Source of the DNA: Candidatus Bathyarchaeota archaeon
Lineage (GTDB): Archaea > Thermoproteota > Bathyarchaeia > Bathyarchaeales > UBA233
Direction: 5' to 3'
Assembly (NCBI GenBank): GCA_023488835.1
Contig: JAMDCS010000003.1
Coordinates: 1-13,399, forward strand
DNA length: 13,399 nt
Shown here piece by piece: positions 1-6,482 of this stretch; position 1 is the stretch's first letter; each line of letters opens with the position of its first letter. A program made the translations under genes and the position numbers. A model generated the notes under the pieces. That model worked only from the letters and a program-made list of their open reading frames with translations, did not search any database and was not told the origin of the DNA.

Positions 1-78
1 TTGCGGGTTAGTCCCAAAGAGGAAGACGAAGGCTTAGATTTAAGCCAGCATGGCGAAGAAGCATACCACCTTGACTGA
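1..78 (+). CDS. amt: Ammonium transporter, C-terminal fragment
   Basis: Only the last 25 codons and a TGA stop are inside the window; the gene begins upstream. Frame 1 reads as a short acidic tail containing RVSPKEEDEGLDLSQHGEEA, then YHLD. The pattern G-L-D-x-S-x-H-G-E-x-A-Y is the cytoplasmic C-terminal tail typical of Amt/MEP ammonium channels, which is the part that regulates the channel and contacts PII proteins. No membrane segment is visible because the fragment is too short, so the call rests on this tail alone. A run of seven T (91-97) follows the stop by 12 bases and could end the transcript. No glnK (PII) gene follows, although one often accompanies amt in archaea. Confidence 0.82.
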   Translation: MRVSPKEEDEGLDLSQHGEEAYHLD

Positions 79-108
79 GGCTAGCTGCGATTTTTTTCTA
101 TAGCCCCC

Positions 109-117
109 TTATATATA
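109..117 (+). promoter_or_regulatory. TATA box of a possible small transcription unit
   Basis: TTATATATA is a strong archaeal TATA-like element on the plus strand. Its centre (113) lies 26 bases before an ATG at 139, the spacing expected for a leaderless transcript. No large gene follows on this strand. Confidence 0.4.
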
Positions 118-138
118 GCACCCAATTTCAACATACTA

Positions 139-201
139 ATGGCAGCGGAAAACGCCAAATACGACCTACCTCTCTTAGGGCTTCTTGACCTCCCCTATTA
201 G
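139..201 (+). CDS. Possible 20-residue leaderless peptide
   Basis: A 20-codon reading frame starts at ATG 139 and stops at TAG 199-201; it reads MAAENAKYDLPLLGLLDLPY. The only support is position: the ATG falls where transcription from the TATA box at 109-117 should begin. A second tiny frame of 18 codons (211-267) follows nine bases later, with AGGT seven bases before its ATG. Both frames are short enough to occur by chance, and the unit could equally be a small non-coding RNA or remnants of a broken gene. I recognise no family. Confidence 0.2.
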   Translation: MAAENAKYDLPLLGLLDLPY

Positions 202-275
202 GTTTCTGCAATGATTACCATTTATGATCCAAAAATGAACGCGATTGCCTGGGGCAGCGAGCGCTAGTCCTGATT

Positions 276-302
276 AGCCCAAAACGGCTTTTGTTTATTT
301 TT
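276..302 (+). terminator. Hairpin plus U-rich tract
   Basis: CAAAA-CGGC-TTTTG (280-293), or alternatively AGCC/GGCT (276-289), can form a short stem and is followed by TTTATTTTTA. The T tract lies on the plus strand, so it would end plus-strand transcription from the 109-117 promoter rather than the minus-strand vapC message, whose stop codon it abuts. Confidence 0.35.
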
Positions 303-732
303 AGGTTAGTGGGTCTTTGAAGGTTAGGTTGGTGTTTTTCCAGGTTATTTTTTGTAGTTTTAGGAGCGTTTTGTCGTGGGTGTATATGATGGGGGTTTTG
401 TTTGCTATGTAGTTGGCTGTTATGAGGGCGTCTCTTCCGTCTATGTTGTGTTTTACTGAGAGGTTTAGTGCGATTAGGGAGGTTTTTTGTGTTTGGTTGA
501 AGAACTCGATAAAGGGGTGTCTTAGGAGTGCGGTGAGTCTTCTTGCAGCTTCTTCAGGAGTCCATTCAGAGTAATAAACGAGTGTGTGGTAGGCTTCGTG
601 TAGGACGGTTGGGTTTAGGGCTACAAGGTTTTCTTGGGAAAGGGTGATTAGTAAATCTTTTACTTTTTGGTGTTCGGGGTAGCGGCGGTCAAGTGAATAG
701 CAGAGAATGTTGGTGTCTAAGCCAGTTATCAC
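301..732 (-). CDS. vapC: VapC-type PIN-domain toxin
   Basis: This is a PIN-domain protein of 143 residues, the usual VapC size; the family consists of Mg-dependent ribonucleases that cleave tRNA or rRNA when released from their antitoxin. The sequence opens with I-T-G-L-D-T-N-I-L, where the Asp at about residue 6 is the first metal ligand. A conserved Glu follows near residue 46 (VLHEAYHTL), then Asp near 98 and 101 (NIDGRDALI) and Asp near 120 (THDKTLL), giving the full acidic quartet. I place the start at GTG 732, which overlaps the vapB stop as GTGA and has GGAG nine bases upstream. A TTG at 747 would add five residues before the conserved beta strand. The gene is translationally coupled to vapB. 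Confidence 0.85.
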   Translation of the reverse strand: MITGLDTNILCYSLDRRYPEHQKVKDLLITLSQENLVALNPTVLHEAYHTLVYYSEWTPEEAARRLTALLRHPFIEFFNQTQKTSLIALNLSVKHNIDGRDALITANYIANKTPIIYTHDKTLLKLQKITWKNTNLTFKDPLT

Positions 733-974
733 TTGACTGTTCTCCAAACAGACTTCATTTCTTCTGGAGTTGCAAGTTTAGGTTTGCCTTTGCGTTTAGG
801 CTCAGAAGTTATTAATTTTTTGAATCCCTCCAGAAAGTCCTCGCGTTTGCCGGGGATTATGAGGAAGCCTTGAGGAGTTTTTTTTAGGGTGGCGGTGTCT
901 CCGATTTCTTCTCTTATTTCGGCTGGGATGCATATTCTGCCTTTTGAGTCTATTTTTAGATTAACCTGATCCAT
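729..974 (-). CDS. vapB: VapB-type AbrB-fold antitoxin
   Basis: This small DNA-binding protein (81 residues from ATG 974) should neutralise the adjacent PIN toxin and autorepress the pair. Residues 1-45 form the SpoVT/AbrB swapped-hairpin fold, with the signature VNLKIDSKGRICIPAEIREE. The basic C-terminal part (SEPKRKGKPK... to VWRTVK) is the region that usually wraps around the toxin. ATG 974 has GGTGG shortly upstream and gives the short lead typical of the family. GTG 986 would add four residues and lies almost exactly at the transcription start predicted from the TATA-like element at 1008-1015, so it remains possible. Confidence 0.82.
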   Translation of the reverse strand: MDQVNLKIDSKGRICIPAEIREEIGDTATLKKTPQGFLIIPGKREDFLEGFKKLITSEPKRKGKPKLATPEEMKSVWRTVK

Positions 975-1007
975 CTTTCCCACCACCAGTGAGTGGGATA
1001 AACACGC

Positions 1008-1015
1008 ATTTAAAA
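1008..1015 (-). promoter_or_regulatory. TATA-like element before vapB
   Basis: On the minus strand this reads TTTTAAAT, about 26 bases before position 985 and thus just ahead of the vapB start. It suggests vapBC has its own promoter, separate from the pyr genes upstream. Confidence 0.35.
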
Positions 1016-1030
1016 CTTCCTAAAAACTTC

Positions 1031-1321
1031 TCATTTGGTTTTTATGGTGTAGGTTGTTTGGATGGTGTGGAGGTTGGTTTGGGTGGTTTTGCCTTGTTTT
1101 AGTTTTATTTTGTCGCCGCTTAGGGTTTTTAGGTGTTCTTCGAAGCCGTCTGTTATTTCTATGGTGCTACAGGTTGCGCAGAAGGTACCGGTGAACTCGA
1201 TTATAAGTATGGGCGGTGCGAGGGTGATGAGTTTGGCGAAGGCGTTTGAGATGTGTAGGCGGTTGTAGAGCGTTATTGTCCGGTTAACGATATCTTCCAG
1301 ATCAGAGTCAGATGGCATCAT
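1031..1321 (-). CDS. Uncharacterised small protein with a CxxC motif
   Basis: I do not recognise a family for this 96-residue protein. It starts MMPSDSD at one of two tandem ATGs (1321 or 1318), the first only one base after the pyrK stop (TAATATG), so it is probably translated by reinitiation from the pyr message. A longer frame back to 1402 exists but would lie inside pyrK. The middle has a hydrophobic strand, LAPPILIIEFTG, followed by T-F-C-A-T-C and an acidic stretch (DGFEEHL). The tail is rich in K, T and Q. The CATC pair could bind metal or do thiol chemistry, but the rest does not look like thioredoxin. There is no signal peptide or membrane segment. Confidence 0.6.
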   Translation of the reverse strand: MMPSDSDLEDIVNRTITLYNRLHISNAFAKLITLAPPILIIEFTGTFCATCSTIEITDGFEEHLKTLSGDKIKLKQGKTTQTNLHTIQTTYTIKTK

Positions 1322-1322
1322 A

Positions 1323-2141
1323 TTAAATCGGTATCCTTGAGCCGTCAAACCCAAGTTTGGAAATCCCAAGCTCCTCTTGAACTTCCCGCAACTGCGCCGC
1401 ATTAAAAACTGGGCCGTCGCGGCAGACGCGGTACTTGCCGATTACGCAGCTTCCGCACAAGCCAATTCCACAGCGCATTAGCCGCTCTAAGCTGGCTTCT
1501 ATGGGCAGCTTACGCTTTTCTGTCATCTCAAAAATCTTCTTAACCATGACTTCGGGTCCGCATGTGTAGATCATGTCGAAGCGCTCCTTGTCAAGCAGAC
1601 TGGCTAGAGGCTGAGTTACCAGACATTGCAAGCCAGCGGTGCCGTCCTCCGTTGTCGTAATCAAATTCTTCTCTGCGCAAACCCCGCCTAATTCACGAAT
1701 AAACAGCAGTTCATCCTTGGTTTTGGCGCCCTCCACAAACGAGAGCCGCTCCGTTTTCGCCGCAAGTTGCTTTGCCAAAAACAGCAGGGGCGCCGTGCCT
1801 GTTCCGCCGCCGACCAAAAGCACTCTGCCGCGGCTTTCCGTGAAGCTGTTACCGAATGGTCCACGTACGCCAACCGTTGCGCCTGTCTCCAGCTCGTGCA
1901 GGTGCCGTGTGGCATCCCCAACCGCTTTGACGGACACGGAAACCAAATTGTCCCCCGCCTCCAGCACGCTTAGGGGTATTTCGTCTATGCCTGGGATCCA
2001 CAACATCAGAAACTGTCCTGGTTTGGCTTTGCTGCATAGGCGGTCGGTTAGGGTGTAGGTTTTCACTGTGGGGCTTTCTGTTCGGATTCGAACTATCTGC
2101 GTAGTCCGAAGCTGATTACTTGTGGTGAGCGAGGCCGACAA
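1323..2141 (-). CDS. pyrK: Dihydroorotate dehydrogenase electron-transfer subunit
   Basis: PyrK carries FAD and a [2Fe-2S] cluster and passes electrons from the PyrD FMN to NAD+ in pyrimidine synthesis. The protein has 272 residues, normal for the family. Residues about 10-100 form the ferredoxin-reductase-like FAD barrel, ending in GVRGPFG (91-97). The NAD-binding half begins with VGGGTGTAPL (110-119) and includes TCGPE (193-197). The cluster ligands are Cys224, Cys229, Cys232 and Cys240 in RCGIGLCGSC and VCRDGPVF. The start is a TTG preceded by GGAGTG at good spacing. It overlaps the end of pyrD by 26 bases, so the two are translationally coupled as subunits of one complex. Confidence 0.93.
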   Translation of the reverse strand: MSASLTTSNQLRTTQIVRIRTESPTVKTYTLTDRLCSKAKPGQFLMLWIPGIDEIPLSVLEAGDNLVSVSVKAVGDATRHLHELETGATVGVRGPFGNSFTESRGRVLLVGGGTGTAPLLFLAKQLAAKTERLSFVEGAKTKDELLFIRELGGVCAEKNLITTTEDGTAGLQCLVTQPLASLLDKERFDMIYTCGPEVMVKKIFEMTEKRKLPIEASLERLMRCGIGLCGSCVIGKYRVCRDGPVFNAAQLREVQEELGISKLGFDGSRIPI

Positions 2142-3033
2142 TGTCTTTTACACTCCCAAAATGTTTCTTTCTCAAATACGATTCCACTCCTCTAGTTACT
2201 GCTTGAAAAACCTCCACGTTTTCCCCAACCGCCGTGCCGATTTGGACCGCGGAGGCGCCAGCCAAGAAAAACTCGACGGCGTCACGCCAATTTGTCACTC
2301 CGCCGCAGCCGATGATTGGTACCTCAAGCGCCTCAGCAATGTCATACACGCACCGCAAGGCTACGGGCTTAATTGCTGGACCTGATAGGCCGCCCTTCAC
2401 GTTGCTTAGAATCGGACGCATCGTTTCCACATCAATCGCCACTGCTTTAAGCGAATTCACCGCCGTCAACGCGTCTGCGCCCGCCTCAACAGCCGCCCGA
2501 GCCAACACGGTAATGTCTGCAACGTTGGGGGACAGTTTTACAATCAGCGGCGCATTGATTGCTGCCTTAACCTGCTGCACGATTTCTGTGAGGAATTTTG
2601 GGCTCTGCCCAATCTCCGCGCCCGTTTGCTTCACATGTGGGCATGAAACGTTGAGTTCCACTGCGTCGGCGCCTGCCTCAACCGCCTTCTTCGCCACCGC
2701 CGCGTACTCTTCTGCGGAGTAACCAAAAACGCTCACGATGACGGGAACACGCAGAACTGTTTTGGAAAACTTTATTTCCTCTGAGTAAATGTCGATTCCC
2801 GGGTTGGGCAGCCCCATGGCGTTGATGAGTCCACCCTCTGCTTGAACCACCGTCGGGTTAGAGTAACCTACCCTTGGCGCTATGCCCACGGATTTTGTAA
2901 CGACCGCGCCGGCGCCGCCTTTTGCTACGCGGCTGAGGGATTCGGCGGAGTACCCCAGGATTCCTGAAGCCAGAATCGTTGGGTTCGATAGCTCCAAGCC
3001 AGCGAGGCTTATGCTTAACGGGTTGTTTTCCAA
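2116..3033 (-). CDS. pyrD: Dihydroorotate dehydrogenase B, catalytic subunit
   Basis: PyrD (class 1B) oxidises dihydroorotate to orotate on FMN in the cytoplasm, working with PyrK. The 305-residue TIM barrel shows the expected landmarks: LASGILGYS near the N-terminus, Lys47 in VVTKSVG, the substrate loop NAMGLPNPG (71-79), and catalytic Cys131 in ELNVSCPH. Later come VKLSPN (165-170), GGLSGPAIKP (214-223) and the phosphate-binding IGCGGV (241-246). Catalytic Cys instead of Ser, and the neighbouring pyrK, both point to the NAD-linked 1B type. The start is TTG, with GGTGA six bases upstream as a convincing ribosome binding site. No other pyr genes are in view. Confidence 0.95.
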   Translation of the reverse strand: MENNPLSISLAGLELSNPTILASGILGYSAESLSRVAKGGAGAVVTKSVGIAPRVGYSNPTVVQAEGGLINAMGLPNPGIDIYSEEIKFSKTVLRVPVIVSVFGYSAEEYAAVAKKAVEAGADAVELNVSCPHVKQTGAEIGQSPKFLTEIVQQVKAAINAPLIVKLSPNVADITVLARAAVEAGADALTAVNSLKAVAIDVETMRPILSNVKGGLSGPAIKPVALRCVYDIAEALEVPIIGCGGVTNWRDAVEFFLAGASAVQIGTAVGENVEVFQAVTRGVESYLRKKHFGSVKDIVGLAHHK

Positions 3034-3176
3034 ATAAATTCACCGTACAATCTAGGTTAGTGCTTTTAGCAAGATAAAGCTTCTTTGGAGAAAATTTCAA
3101 TTAAATGAGTTGGCGCGTATATTATCGTTTTTATGTATAATTTGTCCACTTAAGCAGAGGATAGACTGGTTTTCGG

Positions 3177-3207
3177 TGAAAAAAGAAAATGAGGGTTTAG
3201 CCAAACC
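3177..3207 (-). terminator. Hairpin terminator after the lysine-rich mini-gene
   Basis: On the minus strand GGTTT-GGCT-AAACC forms a 5-bp stem with a 4-base loop (3207-3194), followed by CTCATTTTCTTTTTTC. It lies about ten bases after the stop of the 16-codon frame at 3218-3268 and before pyrD. Confidence 0.45.
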
Positions 3208-3217
3208 TTAAAGGGGT

Positions 3218-3268
3218 TTATTTCTTCTTTTTAGCTTTCTTATCTTCCTTTTTTGGAGCTTTCGCCAC
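3218..3268 (-). CDS. Possible 16-residue lysine-rich peptide
   Basis: This very short frame runs from GTG 3268 to TAA and encodes MAKAPKKEDKKAKKKK: nine Lys, no hydrophobic core. Its signals are unusually complete for its size. A TATA-like TTTTAAATA lies at 3305-3313. A GAGGT ribosome binding site lies eight bases before the GTG. A hairpin and T tract follow the stop. The same frame is open upstream to codon 3307 (adding IQIEGKCSFEVIS) but without a standard start. The peptide resembles the basic tails of some ribosomal or nucleic-acid-binding proteins, but I cannot assign a family. Remnant of a longer gene is the main alternative. Confidence 0.35.
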   Translation of the reverse strand: MAKAPKKEDKKAKKKK

Positions 3269-3304
3269 GCTAATAACCTCAAAGCTACATTTGCCTTCAA
3301 TTTG

Positions 3305-3313
3305 TATTTAAAA
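3305..3313 (-). promoter_or_regulatory. TATA-like element before the lysine-rich mini-gene
   Basis: The minus strand reads TTTTAAATA. Transcription would begin near 3283, giving a leader of about 15 bases with GAGGT before the GTG at 3268. Confidence 0.35.
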
Positions 3314-3544
3314 TTTGCCAACAGCTAAATAGCCTGCCCAAACCAACGAAACGACACAAAAACAGGCGCTATACCTAAAATAACCCTAAAAACAGGCGAC
3401 TAAATTTGGCGTTCCACCATGCTTTTACGGCTGTGCAGTTTTGACATTTATCTGTTAAATTTCAAGAGCTCGCTAAATTTGCTTTTTCTATGAATTTCAA
3501 ACTTTGAATAGATGTTTAGAGCGAAAATAGCTTTTTCCAGTAAA
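3314..3544. other. AT-rich intergenic stretch, no gene seen
   Basis: I see no plausible reading frame or RNA gene here. An 11-base sequence, AAAAACAGGCG, occurs twice (3358-3368 and 3388-3398, period 30). The stretch lies downstream of the 3545-3928 gene and may simply hold its 3' end. Confidence 0.5.
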
Positions 3545-3928
3545 TTACCAAACTGATGCGCCTTCAACATCAAAATCCTTAAACAACAAAGCCTCTAATT
3601 CCTTAGCAATTTCTAAGCAGTCACCAAACGATTGCTCTTTGAGCTTTCGAACCAAACGAATGTACTGCGCCAGTGTACCCATGATTATCATGTCGGTTTT
3701 CTCTGCTTCAAACTTGCCAACAGTTTCGGCGACCGCGACCTCTCCACCGCGTGAGAGCATCTCTTGCTTTACGATATTGGCGGTTTTTGGGTCAACTGCT
3801 TCAAACTTGACCAGACGATAAACTGCTTTCAAAGCCATAATCTCAACCCCGACGGGGTACACATCGATTTTTCTTAATTCGGCTTGAGCTTCGTGCAGGT
3901 TTTCTACTTTCAACACTTTCGGTTTCAT
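3545..3928 (-). CDS. Stand-alone dihydropteroate synthase N-terminal-like protein
   Basis: The 127-residue soluble protein resembles, from memory, the extra N-terminal domain of the long dihydropteroate synthases of clostridia and acetogens. The resemblance covers VGVEIMALKAVYRLVKFEAV (26-45), a segment ANIVKQEMLSRGGEVAVAE (50-68) and MGTLAQYIRLVRKLKEQSFG (83-102). In those enzymes this domain precedes the catalytic TIM barrel; here it ends in a stop after LFKDFDVEGASVW, with no barrel behind it. A DHPS-like barrel gene lies 1 kb away (4901-6478, same strand), so this may be a detached partner in H4MPT or folate synthesis. The start is ATG with GGAG five bases upstream and a TTTTAAT element near 3954. 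The function of the domain is unknown to me. Confidence 0.65.
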   Translation of the reverse strand: MKPKVLKVENLHEAQAELRKIDVYPVGVEIMALKAVYRLVKFEAVDPKTANIVKQEMLSRGGEVAVAETVGKFEAEKTDMIIMGTLAQYIRLVRKLKEQSFGDCLEIAKELEALLFKDFDVEGASVW

Positions 3929-4041
3929 AATTCTCCAATTGCGTCTTCTGCAATTAAAAGATTGGTGATTTAGGAGTTTGGGAAAGTTAGATTTGTTGTG
4001 AATTTAGCGGTGGCGTTTAAACGGTTGTGGGGTATGGAAAG

Positions 4042-4049
4042 TTTTATTA
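4042..4049 (+). promoter_or_regulatory. TATA-like element before the ECF S-component gene
   Basis: TTTTATTA lies one base before the 22-base palindrome. Transcription would begin near 4073, at the right edge of the palindrome, leaving a leader of about 30 bases. Confidence 0.4.
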
Positions 4050-4050
4050 G

Positions 4051-4072
4051 GCTGTGTAAAAAATTACACAGC
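4051..4072 (+). promoter_or_regulatory. Perfect palindrome, probable operator
   Basis: GCTGTGTAA-AAAA-TTACACAGC has two 9-base arms that match without error. It sits directly between the TATA element and the expected transcription start of the ECF S-component gene, where a bound dimeric regulator would block RNA polymerase. As RNA it could also be a hairpin, but no T tract follows, so a terminator is unlikely. I cannot assign it to a known regulator. Confidence 0.6.
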
Positions 4073-4103
4073 AGTGAAAAAAGTTAGTTAGCGGCGAAGA
4101 AAA

Positions 4104-4895
4104 ATGAGCAACCTCAGACATCTTAACCGAAACACCAAAGCAATAGCTGCAATTGCAATTTTCTCAGCACTATACGCAGCCCTAAGAATCATACCCACAG
4201 TCCCCATGATAGGAACAGGAGCCACATTCCGCTTATCCGACATACTCGCTCCACTGTTCGGCATTCTATTAGGACCTTATGTGGGTGGAGTAAGCATAAT
4301 AATAGGCACCTTTGCCGCATTAGGCATAGTACCTTCCGCACCCTTCTTTGGCCTAGATTTTCTGCCCGCATTCGTAGTAGCTGTTTCCTTAGGATTCCTA
4401 GTCAGACGCAAATGGCTCCCAGTAATAATACTAAATGCCCTCTTGCTCGTTGGTTACGCAATTAACCCGTTGACATCAAACTTCATCAGCACACCATGGG
4501 GCACATTCCCATACCTTTGGATGCATCTCGTAGCGTTCATCGTTCTTATTTCACCGTTGGGACGTAAAGCAGGCCAATGGGTTGGAAGCGCCAAAACAAC
4601 CACAATCACAGCGGGATTTGCCATTCTGGCGTTCGTGGGAACAATGATGCAGCACCTCACTGGCGGCATTCTCTACGAAGTGGTACGAGGACAAATTACA
4701 CACATCATGCTTCCAAGCAGCTATCCAATAACCTGGAACGTTGTGTTCTATCTTTACCCATGGGAAAGGTTAGCTTTAATCATTGGAGCCGTGGTTGTAG
4801 GCGTTCCAGTGACTAGAATTCTTAAAAAATCTCTTTTCCCACCAGAAAACAAAGCAATCTCCAAAGGGAAAACAGAGACAGCCACACCTGACTAA
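4104..4895 (+). CDS. ECF-type transporter S component-like membrane protein
   Basis: The 263-residue integral membrane protein has about six to seven hydrophobic segments (roughly 13-33, 47-75, 83-100, 104-121, 137-152, 169-192 and 223-241) and a charged C-terminal tail. The N-terminal A-x-x-A-L-Y-A-A-L-R helix, followed by the loop TFRLSDILAPLFGILLGPYVGG, matches the style of vitamin-binding S components of energy-coupling factor importers. These bind a vitamin or metal and use a shared ATPase/T module, which is not encoded here. The substrate cannot be read from sequence. The location among pterin-cofactor genes hints at a pterin, aminobenzoate or related precursor, but that is inference. 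Its stop lies five bases from that of the convergent DHPS-like gene. Confidence 0.72.
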   Translation: MSNLRHLNRNTKAIAAIAIFSALYAALRIIPTVPMIGTGATFRLSDILAPLFGILLGPYVGGVSIIIGTFAALGIVPSAPFFGLDFLPAFVVAVSLGFLVRRKWLPVIILNALLLVGYAINPLTSNFISTPWGTFPYLWMHLVAFIVLISPLGRKAGQWVGSAKTTTITAGFAILAFVGTMMQHLTGGILYEVVRGQITHIMLPSSYPITWNVVFYLYPWERLALIIGAVVVGVPVTRILKKSLFPPENKAISKGKTETATPD

Positions 4896-4900
4896 CAATC

Positions 4901-6478
4901 CTAAAAATAATTCTCTATTTTTTTGAATAGTTCCTTATCCTGAACGTATTCCTTTCCTGTTCGCAGGGCAAGTTCAGCTTTAGCCAGTTCGCTTCCCAAA
5001 TAAGCTGCATGATCCAGCCTTGACACCAAACCCATTTCCACGATTTTGATGAATATGCTGTCAGCGGTTTTGCCCTTGACAACGTTAACAGGCTTATCCA
5101 TCTGGGCTGAATCATAATGGACTGCAACCAAAACGCCTTCGGCGCGGTCTACAGCGATTTTGAACATGCCCTCGGAATCCAAAATTGCGGGCTCCAACTT
5201 CTCGGGTGCATCCACAACTTTCGCGCCTGCTTCGCTTTTTTTGTCGTAAGGCTCCTCACGGAAGCGCTTGTCTTTGAGGATAAGAAGGTCGATGCCAAGG
5301 TCTTTGGGAACTGAACCGCGCTTCTTAGCCAAAAACATCATTTTCGCCGCCGCAACCTCCTCTGCAACGGTGCCCTTGGCCTTGTCGCTTTTCTCGGTCG
5401 CCAACAAGATGCTTGCATCAACCTCTTGGGATAACCGGGCAAGCAAAGCGTTAATGCCCACCGAGTCAGCATCCATTAGTTCCGTGACGTTTGAAACTCC
5501 CACGAACAGGGGCGTATCGGGGTTTCTTTCTGCAAAAGCCTTGAAGGCGATGAATGATTCTAAAATGTCAGTGGGCTCCAAAATCAAATCTGCAAGGCAA
5601 CGGGAAACGCCGAGGTTTTTTGCTTTTGCAATTATTTCTTCGAGGTATTTGACGCGGTCTTGGGCTTTTTTGGGGAAGTAGCCTTGGCTCTGGTTAGTGG
5701 GGATGACAACAACGGCAACTTTCTGGGCGAAAGGTGCGATTTCTTCGATGTTTCCTGCGTCGGCACTTAGTACGAGTTCCGCGCCTGCCTGGATTGCTGC
5801 TTTAATTTCTGCGGGGTCAAGCGTGTCTATGCTGACGGGTACATCGACAACCTGTTTAACCCACTCAACTATGCGCTTTGCCTTTTCAGGTTGGGATTCG
5901 CCTGCAACCATCCCTACATCAATCAGGTCGGCACCAGCCTCAACGAAGCGTTTTGCTGTCCGCTGGATTGTCTCCTTATCCATTAAGGCAGCATCAACGA
6001 TTTCGGCGAGAACACGCATGGGAAAATCTTTGCCAACCGCCAAGTTCCCAATCAGCATGCTGCCCGGCTTCTTGAGCAGTTCCTTGCGGTTTAGCTCTAC
6101 TTTTTCGATTTCTTGTAAGGCTTGTTGTTGTAGTTTTTCGCGGAGCAAATCGTCTGCTGACATAGTCGTTGAGAGTTGAACTTCGCAAAGTGAATCCAGT
6201 ACGGTTGGCAGGTCAGCCGCATACCTTGGACCTTTAAAGGCAGCAACGCCCATGGCTTTCGAAATGGCGGTTGTGTCTCCGCGGACTAGACCGGGAACTA
6301 AAATCATGTTAAAATCTGTTATTTTCTTGTTTTTTAGGGCGTCTGCGATGGTTTGAGGAGTTAAGAATGCGGCAACAGCAATCTTGAGCGCAAACGTTTC
6401 CGTTTCTACGCTGCTTTCTTGGGCATAGCGCCGAACAGCGTCTTCTGCCAGCTGACCAGTAATCAAAAGGACCTTCAC
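4901..6478 (-). CDS. Dihydropteroate synthase-like protein (H4MPT synthesis)
   Basis: This is the archaeal DHPS-related protein (family of Methanocaldococcus MJ0107), thought to join the pterin diphosphate to the aminobenzene ribofuranosyl phosphate made by MptG. It has three parts. Residues 1-140 are a Rossmann-like N-terminal domain beginning VKVLLITGQLAE. A DHPS-type TIM barrel (about 145-400) carries GADLIDVGMVAGES (182-195) and VPVSIDT (213-219). The C-terminal 90 residues resemble DUF4346, with LDHAAYLGSELAKAELAL (488-505) and YVQD. I start at GTG 6478, four bases after the mptG stop, with GAGG nine bases upstream; this gives 525 residues. A TTG at 6493 would add five. It is the last gene of the operon. 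Confidence 0.85.
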   Translation of the reverse strand: MKVLLITGQLAEDAVRRYAQESSVETETFALKIAVAAFLTPQTIADALKNKKITDFNMILVPGLVRGDTTAISKAMGVAAFKGPRYAADLPTVLDSLCEVQLSTTMSADDLLREKLQQQALQEIEKVELNRKELLKKPGSMLIGNLAVGKDFPMRVLAEIVDAALMDKETIQRTAKRFVEAGADLIDVGMVAGESQPEKAKRIVEWVKQVVDVPVSIDTLDPAEIKAAIQAGAELVLSADAGNIEEIAPFAQKVAVVVIPTNQSQGYFPKKAQDRVKYLEEIIAKAKNLGVSRCLADLILEPTDILESFIAFKAFAERNPDTPLFVGVSNVTELMDADSVGINALLARLSQEVDASILLATEKSDKAKGTVAEEVAAAKMMFLAKKRGSVPKDLGIDLLILKDKRFREEPYDKKSEAGAKVVDAPEKLEPAILDSEGMFKIAVDRAEGVLVAVHYDSAQMDKPVNVVKGKTADSIFIKIVEMGLVSRLDHAAYLGSELAKAELALRTGKEYVQDKELFKKIENYF

Positions 6479-6482
6479 GTTT

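Noticed and set aside
205..275. C/D-box guide RNA (ATGATTA ... CTGA)
   Set aside because: The C box has a mismatch and no convincing internal C'/D' pair is present.
1322..1402. Longer N-terminus for the small CxxC protein
   Set aside because: The extra 27 residues lie in another frame of pyrK; tandem ATGs right after the pyrK stop are a better start.
1639..2722. Plus-strand frames opposite pyrK and pyrD
   Set aside because: pyrK and pyrD carry all catalytic motifs on the minus strand; the opposite frames show only composition-driven openness.
4051..4072. Biotin-repressor (BirA) operator or an intrinsic terminator
   Set aside because: The arms and 4-base spacing do not fit the long-spaced BirA site, and no T tract follows to act as a terminator.
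5268..6179. Long plus-strand reading frames opposite the DHPS-like gene
   Set aside because: They are mirror frames of a well-supported gene, with serine/alanine-rich composition typical of antisense translation and no family motifs.
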